NCBI RefSeq assembly: GCF_034259425.1
Contig: NZ_JAXIVU010000007.1
Location: forward strand, 62,001-126,000
Origin: Denitrificimonas halotolerans
GTDB taxonomy: Bacteria > Pseudomonadota > Gammaproteobacteria > Pseudomonadales > Pseudomonadaceae
DNA: 64,000 nt
Direction: 5' to 3'
Shown: positions 1 to 7,264 of the stretch, piece after piece
Layout: every line of letters begins with the position of its first letter
How positions within the stretch are numbered: position 1 is the first letter of the stretch
Translations under genes and position numbers: made by a program
The notes under the pieces: generated by a model
Databases searched by the model: none
What the model was told of the DNA's origin: nothing
Seen by the model: only the letters and a program-made list of their open reading frames with translations

Positions 1-18
1 CAATCATAGGAGTATGAG

Positions 19-501
19 ATGCGCGTCTGGATTGATGCCGATGCTTGCCCACGTTTAGCCCGTGACCAAGTGGTTAAGTTTGCTTTAAAACGTGGATTTT
101 CAGTGATTCTAGTAGCAGGACAGACGCAACCTAAACCTAATTTTGCGTGCGTGCAATTAATTGTGGTGCCCAGTGGCCCCGATGCAGCTGATGATTATAT
201 CGCTGAACATGTAGCCGCTAATGAATTGGTCATTTGCAGTGATATTCCATTGGCGGACCGCATTATTAAGAAAAAAGCAGTCGCTCTGGACCCTCGCGGT
301 GAGGAGTTTACCGAGCGTAATATGGGCGACCGTTTAGCTATGCGCAACCTCTTTACTGATTTGCGTGACCAAGGACAGATGTCCGGTGGACAGCGGGCTT
401 ATGCTGAACGAGACAAGCAAGCATTTGCCAATGCTTTGGATCGTATTCTCACACGTCTAGCCCGTTTACCCAGTAACCAACCCGCGCCAAATCAAGCTTA
501 A
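19..501 (+). CDS. yaiI: YaiI/YqxD family (DUF188, UPF0178) protein
   Basis: This is a 160-residue protein of the YaiI/YqxD (DUF188) family. The family signature is visible at the N-terminus (WIDADACP, residues 4-11), followed by the conserved block around CSDIPLADR and the RGEEFT segment. Members are small cytoplasmic proteins of about 150 residues with a PIN-like fold; their biochemical role is not established, so I assign none. The ATG at 19 is preceded by an AGGAG at 8-12, which fixes the start. It stands alone, with elbB convergent downstream. Confidence 0.9.
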   Translation: MRVWIDADACPRLARDQVVKFALKRGFSVILVAGQTQPKPNFACVQLIVVPSGPDAADDYIAEHVAANELVICSDIPLADRIIKKKAVALDPRGEEFTERNMGDRLAMRNLFTDLRDQGQMSGGQRAYAERDKQAFANALDRILTRLARLPSNQPAPNQA

Positions 502-551
502 TGGAGTTGCGCAGCACCTTAGCGATCGCTGCGCAAGCAATATATGTACTG

Positions 552-1205
552 CTAAGCCATGGCTAAAACCTGTTCAACCAGCTTATTAATCCCTTTTGCT
601 GCTTCGCTTAACGATTCCGTCAGCATGTAAGCCGGTGTAGTCACAAGACGGTGCACTTCATCCACGACAATACCATCAACTGCTGTGTCTTGATGCTGTG
701 CACCCATTTGCGTTACCACTGCTGCAGTACCAGCATCAGTACCAATAGTACAACGTACACCCTCACCATAAATCTTCGCCGATAGCGCAGGTGAAATACA
801 AATTAACCCCACGGGTTTCTTAGCATCTTTAAACCCTAAAATCGCTGCTAAAGTATCCTTTTGTACAGTGCAAGCTGCGCCTTTGCTGGCAAAGTCAGAT
901 AAATTACTGGCCACACCAAAACCACCGGGTAAAATCAACGCATCAAAATCGGCAGCCTTCAATTCACGTACATCACGGGACTTGCCGCGCGTAATACGAC
1001 AGGACTCAACCAATACATTACGCTGCTCATTCGTAGGCTCATTGGTTTGGTGATTCACCACGGCTGTTTGCAAGATATCAGGCGCAAAAAATTCAACCTT
1101 AGCACCCAGTTGATCTAAACGTAATGCAGTCAAGACGGTTTCGTTAATTTCTGCACCATCGAATACACCACACCCCGATAAGATAATCGCTACTTTTTTA
1201 CTCAT
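552..1205 (-). CDS. elbB: ElbB, DJ-1/PfpI-like glyoxalase family protein
   Basis: A 217-residue protein of the ElbB (SCRP-27A, enhancing lycopene biosynthesis protein 2) branch of the class I glutamine amidotransferase-like superfamily. Visible marks are the N-terminal GCGVFDGAEINE, the ILPGGFGVA segment and the nucleophile-elbow cysteine in GLICISPA. ElbB of E. coli has the same length and has been reported to have weak glyoxalase activity; the physiological role is unsettled. An in-frame start six codons upstream (1223) exists, but the ATG at 1205 has an AGGAG eight bases before it, so I chose 1205. Likely monocistronic. Confidence 0.9.
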   Translation of the reverse strand: MSKKVAIILSGCGVFDGAEINETVLTALRLDQLGAKVEFFAPDILQTAVVNHQTNEPTNEQRNVLVESCRITRGKSRDVRELKAADFDALILPGGFGVASNLSDFASKGAACTVQKDTLAAILGFKDAKKPVGLICISPALSAKIYGEGVRCTIGTDAGTAAVVTQMGAQHQDTAVDGIVVDEVHRLVTTPAYMLTESLSEAAKGINKLVEQVLAMA

Positions 1206-1317
1206 GACCTTCTCCTCATTCAATAAAGATACTGTGTTTATTCATACCATGAGGCACAGCTTTACGCCAACGACATCACACTGACTCTTAAAATCTAACT
1301 TTGACATCCTCCCCGAC

Positions 1318-2176
1318 CTAAAGGACGGGGATTCCTACTGCTAGACGACCATGCCCGGCCGCGAGAATGTTCCGTGCCGCGTTGATATCGCGATCGTGGA
1401 TGACACCACAGCCACTGCACGTCCATTCTCTTATTCCAAGTCCTGCGATACCTTTCGGCCTCGATTCGGGCAAACTGCCACAACTCGAACAGGTTTGAGT
1501 GGTGTATGCCTCGTCAATTTCCTTAAAACAATGCCTGCGTGAGCGCATTTATAGTCCAGCATTGTTTTTAATTGCCCCCAGCCAGCATCCAGCACTAACT
1601 TGGCCATCGTGGTTTTAACGCGTTTTAAGCTACTGACATTGCCCGCATAGATTTCACCGCAGCGATTGACTAGCTTACGGCTGATCTTGTGCAGGGCATT
1701 TTTTCCACGGTTAGCGATTTTCGCATGAAGGGTTTTGACTTGGGTTTTATTTCTGGCTCGTTGAGCGATGGCCAACTTTTCCTCAAGGCCACGATAGAAG
1801 CGGCCCGCTTCCAGCTTGGTGCCGTCCAAGCAGGTGGCAATGTCTGTTAAACCAAGGATTTCCCCACTGCGCCGCAGCTGTATTAACGGGAATCCAACCT
1901 AGCGCCACCTGATTTGCGCCAGTTCAGCCGCACCTTCTTAAACTGCTTACGGCGCGTGACATACTCACCTGCAATGCACTGTAAGGTCTGACTGTACAAG
2001 CCCAGCTATTTACCCACGCCCTTAGTGTAGGGATGCATATCAAAAGCAGACAAAAACACACCTCGCTCTTTAATCGAGCGTTGACTTAATTCATTAACAA
2101 AGTTCCAAACGAAATTAACGCTGCGAGCCATGCAGTTTAGCAGGGGCACATACCTGTCTCGGACTCGAACTTTTAA
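1318..2176 (-). pseudogene. tnpB: tnpB remnant, copy 1
   Basis: Remnant of a TnpB RNA-guided nuclease gene. Two overlapping frames carry recognisable pieces. 1431-1829 encodes the middle part from the LEAGRFYRGLEEKLA block to the region before the zinc finger. 1318-1548 encodes the zinc finger (CSSCG and CSGCG) and the terminal DRDIN motif. Compared with the intact copy at 5611-6675, an internal stretch near 1830-1900 including the first RuvC aspartate is deleted, at least one frameshift lies near 1520, and the N-terminal region is out of frame. It cannot make a full protein. Confidence 0.85.
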
Positions 2177-2178
2177 TG

Positions 2179-2242
2179 TTTTAGTGTTTTAGTGTTTTAG
2201 TGTTTTAGTGTTTTAGTGTTTTAGTGTTTTAGTGTTTTAGTG
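2179..2242. repeat. 8-bp tandem repeat (TTTTAGTG) x 8
   Basis: Eight perfect head-to-tail copies of TTTTAGTG cover the 5' end of the degenerate tnpB copy 1. The intact copy has a single related unit here (TTTTGGTG), so the array looks like a local expansion inside the dead element. On the tnpB strand it introduces TAA stop codons. Confidence 0.95.
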
Positions 2243-2450
2243 TGCTTTATCATACTGTATACAATACCAGCACCAACCTATACTACAAAGAATTTAGCGT
2301 GTTTGTTTAGGGGTTAAGGGACAGCTTACGCAGCCCTCGCTATCCATCCCCGCACTAAAAGTACGAGGTCTTACGCGATTTTGATAAAAACTCACCAATC
2401 AATATACTGGTTTGTTTAAGTCTCATGCTGTCATTCAGATGGAAAGCTAA

Positions 2451-4361
2451 GTGATCGTCTATATAGCGGAAAAGCCCAGTGTCGGCCGTGCTGTTGCCGC
2501 GGTCTTACCTAAACCCCATCGCTCAGGTGATGGTTTTATTACTCTGGCAAACGGTGATGTGGTGACTTGGTGCATTGGCCATTTACTGGAGCAAGCTGAG
2601 CCCGACGCCTATGACCCCGAGTATAAAAAGTGGCGTAAAGAGCATTTACCCATAGTGCCTAAGCAATGGCAATATCAGATAAAACCAGCCACGCGCAAGC
2701 AATTAAATGTAGTGAAAAAACTGATTAAACAAGCCGATGTTTTAGTCAACATGGGTGATCCCGACCGCGTTGGCCAGATCTTAGTCGATGAAGTAATCAA
2801 CTACAGCGGTGTATCTAAAGCTAAGCGTATGGCAACTCAGCGCTGCCTGATTAGCGATATGAACCCCGATGCTATCAAGCGCTCTTTAAAAGACATGCGC
2901 CGCAATAGTGATTTTATTCCCTTAGCCACTTCAGCATTAGCCCGCGCCCGCGCGGATTGGTTATATGGTATCAATATGACTCGACTCTGCACCCTGCAAG
3001 GCCAAGCCTCAGGTTACCAAGGTGTATTATCTATCGGTCGAGTGCAAACACCTATTCTCGGCCTAGTTGTACATCGCGATCTAGAAATTGAAAATTTTGT
3101 CAGTCAGCCTTTTTATGAAGTTTTTATTGAACTGACTACAGCCCAAAATCAAACTTATACTGCCAAATGGAAACCTAGCGCTGCTTGCGAACCTTATATG
3201 GATGAAGATGGACGGGTTCTTTTGAAGAAATTGGCTGAAACAGTTCTCAGTAAAGTACTCAATCAGCCCGGTACAGTTCTAGCGGTGAATCACAGCCTGA
3301 AAAAACAAACACCACCATTGCCTTACAATTTATCCACCCTACAGATTGACGCTTCGAAACGCTTTAATTTTAACGCTCAAAAAACCCTCGATATTTGCCA
3401 AAAACTCTATGAAACACACAAATTAATTACCTATCCACGCTCCGACTGCCGTTACCTGCCAAAAGGCCATTACTCCGATAAACACTCGGTAACCCAAGCT
3501 ATCAGTGCGACCAGTACAATTTTAGCTACGGCTGTACAACACGCAGATTTATCACTGCAATCAAAAGCTTGGAATGATAGTAAAGTCGGTGCTCATCACG
3601 CTATTATCCCCACCAGCCGCAATCTAACTGGCAGCCGTTTAACCAGCGATGAACACAAGATCTACGAATTAGTAGCACGCCAATACATCATGCAGTTTTA
3701 TCCGCCTTTCACCTACCAAGAAAGGCATATTGATACCCAAGTAGCCGGCGGCCTATTTATCAACCGGCAAAAAGAAATAATCAGCCAAGGTTGGAAAGCA
3801 CTATTACCGACACGCAAAAGCAAAGAAGAAGATCCGGCATTCTCGGCGACTACATTGCCTGCTGTGAACCAAGGCGAGCAGGTGCAATGCACCAACGGTG
3901 ATTTAGATGAAAAGCAAACCACTCCGCCCAAACATTTCACCGATGCCTCTTTACTCTCGGCCATGACCGGAATTGCCCGCTACGTCTCTAACCCTGAGAT
4001 TAAAAAAGTACTACGTGAAACTGATGGGCTCGGCACCGAGGCTACCCGTGCAGGGATTATTGAGTTGTTGTTTAAACGTGGTTTTCTACATAAAAAGGGT
4101 AAAGAAATTCACGCGACAGATGTTGGTCGACGACTTATTTTGGCGTTACCGGAGTTGATGGTACGACCCGACATGACCGCGCAATGGGAGTCACAACTGG
4201 AAGCCATTGCAGAAAAACGTATCAGCTATAACCAGTTTATGGCGCCGATGTTGGATGAACTGCATAGACTTATTAAGCAAGTGAGTCAAATTCGCTTCAA
4301 CGGTTTACAATGCCAAGGCCAGCGCCCACAGCGCCGCCGAACCCAACATAAAAAATACTAG
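2451..4361 (+). CDS. topB: DNA topoisomerase III
   Basis: A 636-residue type IA topoisomerase that aligns essentially colinearly with E. coli TopB. It opens with AEKPSVGRA and the TOPRIM block GDPDRVG. The active-site tyrosine in LITYPRSDCRYLP falls at residue 328, as in E. coli. TopB relaxes and decatenates DNA by passing single strands, using Mg2+ held by TOPRIM acids. Here the third acid of the usual DPDREG motif is Val107 (codon GTT at 2769-2771), an odd substitution. The C-terminus ends in a short basic tail (QRPQRRRTQHKKY) and lacks a zinc-finger extension. Start is GTG at 2451 with GGAAAG upstream. Confidence 0.95.
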   Translation: MIVYIAEKPSVGRAVAAVLPKPHRSGDGFITLANGDVVTWCIGHLLEQAEPDAYDPEYKKWRKEHLPIVPKQWQYQIKPATRKQLNVVKKLIKQADVLVNMGDPDRVGQILVDEVINYSGVSKAKRMATQRCLISDMNPDAIKRSLKDMRRNSDFIPLATSALARARADWLYGINMTRLCTLQGQASGYQGVLSIGRVQTPILGLVVHRDLEIENFVSQPFYEVFIELTTAQNQTYTAKWKPSAACEPYMDEDGRVLLKKLAETVLSKVLNQPGTVLAVNHSLKKQTPPLPYNLSTLQIDASKRFNFNAQKTLDICQKLYETHKLITYPRSDCRYLPKGHYSDKHSVTQAISATSTILATAVQHADLSLQSKAWNDSKVGAHHAIIPTSRNLTGSRLTSDEHKIYELVARQYIMQFYPPFTYQERHIDTQVAGGLFINRQKEIISQGWKALLPTRKSKEEDPAFSATTLPAVNQGEQVQCTNGDLDEKQTTPPKHFTDASLLSAMTGIARYVSNPEIKKVLRETDGLGTEATRAGIIELLFKRGFLHKKGKEIHATDVGRRLILALPELMVRPDMTAQWESQLEAIAEKRISYNQFMAPMLDELHRLIKQVSQIRFNGLQCQGQRPQRRRTQHKKY

Positions 4362-4474
4362 GAGCCAAGCGCTCCTCTTAACCCTTCACCTAATTGAGCT
4401 TGGCATCCTCCTACACCCGCTTCATTGCAAAGGAAACTCCGTGATTAGGTGTTGCTGAGTCATACCTCCAAGAA

Positions 4475-5530
4475 TCAGTCCTGCGTCACCTCAGCGTCTT
4501 CACTGACCTCTCCGGACAATAAAATAGCAATCCATTTGCCATCTTGTGAGTTCTCTAAGCCAATTTTAATAACCATGGTTAAGAGCACAGACAACAGCAT
4601 CCCGACACTGCCTAGTAACCAACCCCAAAATACCAAAGACAAAAACACCACCAAGGTTGACAGCCCTAAGCCACGCCCTAAATAACGCGGCTCAATCAAA
4701 TTCGCAATGATAGTATTAATGGCTAAATAACCTAAACCGATAAAGCCAGCAGGTGCTAAACCAAACTGCAGCGCCGCCAATAAAATAGCGGGGATTGCAG
4801 CAATAATTGAGCCAATATTCGGAATATAGTTAAGTAGAAAAGCTAAAACGCCCCACAACAAATAGAAATCTAAACCTGCTGCCCACAGCATCACAGTTAC
4901 ACAAAACCCTGTTGCCACACTCACCAGAGTTTTAATGGCTAGATAGTTATTAACCGAAGATAAAAAGCGCTCTATTTGTTGCATTTTAATGTCCGGCTCA
5001 TCTAAAGCCAGATAAACCTTTTGACGCAAAGAAGAGGCCTCAAATAACATAAAAACCACAGTAATAATTACTAAAAACAGGTTTTTCATCACGTCGCCTA
5101 AGCTGCTTAGGGTCTCGGCCACTAAGCGCATAGCCACACCTGGGTTAAAATATTCCGTTATTAAGTCTCGAGAAACAACAATATTAAACTCTGCTAAACG
5201 GTCAACAACCCAAGTGATCTCCCCTCTGAGCTGCTCAAGGTAGCCCGGCAAAAGCTGTGACATCTCGAGTAAAGATCGCCCCACTAACCCTACTAAGTAA
5301 ACAGCGCACGTCACTATCACTAACACCACGCCTAAAATAGCTAACGGCTTAGGCACCTTAAAACGTTCAATCTTTTTAACCAATGGATGACATACGATCG
5401 CGATAAATAACGACAGCAAAAATGGCACCAAAATATTCGCTGCGATTTTCAGCCCTGCTAAAACAACAAATAATGCTGCAACGATTAACAGCGCCTTTAA
5501 AATTCCACTTTTATAATCGATTGATGGCAT
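4475..5530 (-). CDS. AI-2E family transporter (PerM/YdiK-like)
   Basis: A 351-residue polytopic inner-membrane protein of the AI-2E/PerM family (PF01594). There are about eight hydrophobic segments: three near the N-terminus (roughly residues 13-85), a hydrophilic middle region about 95-150, and the dense C-terminal cluster including the LLNYIPNIGSIIAAIPA stretch typical of the family. Members have been linked to autoinducer-2 export or Na+/H+ antiport; the substrate here cannot be read from sequence. The gene lies directly downstream of tnpB copy 2 on the same strand (gap about 80 bp), so read-through from the insertion is possible. Confidence 0.85.
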   Translation of the reverse strand: MPSIDYKSGILKALLIVAALFVVLAGLKIAANILVPFLLSLFIAIVCHPLVKKIERFKVPKPLAILGVVLVIVTCAVYLVGLVGRSLLEMSQLLPGYLEQLRGEITWVVDRLAEFNIVVSRDLITEYFNPGVAMRLVAETLSSLGDVMKNLFLVIITVVFMLFEASSLRQKVYLALDEPDIKMQQIERFLSSVNNYLAIKTLVSVATGFCVTVMLWAAGLDFYLLWGVLAFLLNYIPNIGSIIAAIPAILLAALQFGLAPAGFIGLGYLAINTIIANLIEPRYLGRGLGLSTLVVFLSLVFWGWLLGSVGMLLSVLLTMVIKIGLENSQDGKWIAILLSGEVSEDAEVTQD

Positions 5531-5593
5531 AAAAAATCTATAACTCTTCGGTCTGATGTATTTAAGCTGTTGATATAGTCAGTGAAAGCGGAA

Positions 5594-5740
5594 TTGACAT
5601 CCTCCCCGACCTAAAGGACGGGGATTCCTACTGCTAGACGACCATGCCCAGCCGCGAGAATGTTACGTACCGCGTTGATATCGCGATCGTGGGTGACACC
5701 ACACCCACTGCACGTCCATTCTCTTATTCCAAGTCCTGCG
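5594..5740 (-). ncRNA. Putative right-end (omega) RNA of TnpB copy 2
   Basis: Inference from family knowledge. TnpB proteins use an RNA made from the transposon right end, overlapping the end of tnpB, with the guide taken from flanking DNA. Here the tnpB stop codon lies inside the terminal hairpin and the element ends in TCAA at 5594, so the scaffold should end there and the guide should start with TTCCGCTTTCACTGAC (complement of 5578-5593). The inner boundary at 5740 is a guess. Confidence 0.4.
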
Positions 5741-6675
5741 ATACCTTTCGGCCTCGACTCGGGCAAACAGCCACAATCCGAACAGGTTTGGGTGATGTAT
5801 GCCTCGTCAATTTCCTTAAAAACAATGCCTGCGTGAGCGCATTTATAGTCCAGCATTGTTTTTAATTGACCCCAGCCAGCGTCCAGCACTGACTTGGCCA
5901 TCGTGGTTTTAACGAGTTTTAAGCTACTGACATTACCGACATAGATTTCACCGCAGCGGTTGACCAGCGTACGGCTGAACTTGCGCAATGCGTCTTTTCT
6001 ACGGTTAGCGATTTTCGCATGAATGGTTTTGACTTGGGTTTTATTTCTGGCTCGTTGCGCTATGGCTAATTTTTCCTCAAGGCCACGGTAGAAGCGGCCC
6101 GCTTCCAGTTCTATGCCATCCGAGCAGGTGGCAGTGTCGCTCAAACCCAGGTCAATACCGATACGGTCTTGGCCTTTGATTGGCTCGACCTCCACATCAA
6201 CCACTACATTGAAGTACCAACGGCCACGGGCATCTTCGTTGAAGCTACTAGAGCGGAATCTATATTGGCTCAAACCGTAGCTATCCCACACTTTAAAATA
6301 GTGGCCGTTGTGGTAGACCTGACCATTTTTCCATTGCGCCGCACCTGTATTGACGGGTATCCAGCCCAGTGAGCGACGTACACCGCCTGATTTGCGCCAG
6401 TTCAACCGCACCTTCTTAAACTGCTTGCTGCGTGTGACATACTCACCCGCGATGCACTGTAAGGTTTGGCTGTGCAGCCCAAGCTCTTTACCTGCGCCCT
6501 TTGTGTAGGGATGCATATCAAAAGCAGACAAAAACACACCACGCTCTTTAATCGAGCGTTGACTTAATTCATTAACAAAGTTCCAAACGAAATTGACGCT
6601 GCGAGCCATGCGGTTCAGCAAGGGCACATGCCTGTCTCGGACACGGACTTTTAATGTTTTGGTGTACCTTATCAT
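5611..6675 (-). CDS. tnpB: TnpB RNA-guided endonuclease, intact
   Basis: A 354-residue OrfB/TnpB protein (helix-turn-helix domain, OrfB_IS605 RuvC-like core and OrfB zinc ribbon). The RuvC-type catalytic acids are visible: Asp175 in GIDLGLSD, the Glu in CGEIYVGNVS and the Asp in DRDINAVRN. The zinc ribbon CSDCG...CSGCG lies between the last two. The family makes RNA-guided cuts that favour retention of the transposon at its donor site. There is no adjacent tnpA. The start codon is overlapped by a LexA-box-like sequence (see findings), and the stop is in the right-end hairpin. All expected motifs are present, so activity is plausible. Confidence 0.92.
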   Translation of the reverse strand: MIRYTKTLKVRVRDRHVPLLNRMARSVNFVWNFVNELSQRSIKERGVFLSAFDMHPYTKGAGKELGLHSQTLQCIAGEYVTRSKQFKKVRLNWRKSGGVRRSLGWIPVNTGAAQWKNGQVYHNGHYFKVWDSYGLSQYRFRSSSFNEDARGRWYFNVVVDVEVEPIKGQDRIGIDLGLSDTATCSDGIELEAGRFYRGLEEKLAIAQRARNKTQVKTIHAKIANRRKDALRKFSRTLVNRCGEIYVGNVSSLKLVKTTMAKSVLDAGWGQLKTMLDYKCAHAGIVFKEIDEAYITQTCSDCGCLPESRPKGIAGLGIREWTCSGCGVTHDRDINAVRNILAAGHGRLAVGIPVL

Positions 6676-6727
6676 GCTGTATACAATACCAGTATCAACC
6701 TATACTGCAAAGACTATAGCAGTCTGT

Positions 6728-6767
6728 TTAAGGGGTTAAGGGGTTAAGGGGTTAAGGGGTTAAGGGG
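6728..6767. repeat. 8-bp tandem repeat (TTAAGGGG) x 5
   Basis: Five perfect units of TTAAGGGG lie inside the left end of IS copy 2. Copy 1 has about two degenerate units at the same place (about 2306-2322) and copy 3 has none, so the array length differs between copies. It sits between the tnpB start and the left-end hairpin. Confidence 0.95.
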
Positions 6768-6833
6768 CTGCTTACGCAGCCCTCGCTATCCATCCCTGCA
6801 CTAAAAGTACGAGGTCTTACGCGATTTTGATAA

Positions 6834-7264
6834 CAATGAGCACCAACTCCGTTCAAAGCAAAGGTCATAGTATCTGGCTAGCCACTGAAATGGCAGAACA
6901 GTTTTACCAATACCTAGCAACGACTTTCATATTGAGCCCTTAAGGTATGTTACCTCTTACATAAAGCGCTCATAATTAACGCCTTACAAACAGCCAGCCA
7001 AACTGTACAACTAACAACTCGTGCAACTCCAAATACATTCAATCATGAACAGATACTCCGTTGCTGCTCAAAAAAACCGCTACAAGCACTTGCAATGCAA
7101 CACAATCTCTATTTTATCTAGCCATGATTATCGCTTACATGGCCAAACAAACCTTGCGCGCTTAATCAAAACCGAAGGAAGCTCACAAGCAAAGACCGCC
7201 CATAGCAAAAGCAACGCTCCAGTTAATACGCTAAGATAACGCCATCAACCTTTGGGGTATAGGT
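6834..7264. other. Intergenic region upstream of priA
   Basis: About 430 bases without a convincing gene. A 36-codon frame from ATG at 6837 and a 72-codon GTG-started frame at 7021-7239 exist, but neither has a good ribosome site or recognisable protein signature. It should contain the priA promoter. In Pseudomonas rpmE commonly lies here, divergent from priA; I did not find it. Confidence 0.5.

Larger units (their letters stand above)
1301..2383 (-). mobile_element. IS200/IS605-type tnpB-only element, copy 1 (degenerate)
   Basis: Compared with two other copies in the window, this element runs from TTGA at 1301 (TCAA end on the minus strand) to 2383, where the target tetranucleotide TTAT (ATAA on the plus strand, 2384-2387) abuts it. 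The right end carries the CCCCGACC/GGACGGGG hairpin (about 1312-1331). The left end carries the CCTCGTAC/GTGCGGGG hairpin (about 2350-2370). There is no Y1 transposase gene tnpA, so it belongs to the IS1341-like group that would need tnpA in trans. The internal gene is broken, and an 8-bp tandem array lies over its 5' end. Confidence 0.85.
5594..6829 (-). mobile_element. IS200/IS605-type tnpB-only element, copy 2 (intact)
   Basis: Best-preserved of three related elements. The right end is TCAA on the minus strand (TTGA, 5594-5597) followed inward by the CCCCGACC/GGACGGGG hairpin. The left end starts CAAAA on the minus strand and directly follows a TTAT target (plus ATAA, 6830-6833), with a subterminal CCTCGTAC/GTGCGGGG hairpin near 6797-6817. 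These ends fit the known IS605-family scheme of subterminal hairpins and no target duplication. No tnpA is present. Only this copy has an uninterrupted tnpB. Confidence 0.88.

Noticed and set aside
2179..2242. CRISPR-like array
   Set aside because: Units are 8 bp with no spacers; plain tandem repeat.
4449..4685. 78-codon plus-strand frame under the AI-2E gene
   Set aside because: Antisense shadow of a convincing membrane-protein gene.
7021..7239. 72-codon GTG-started frame upstream of priA
   Set aside because: No convincing ribosome site and no protein signature; composition resembles non-coding DNA.
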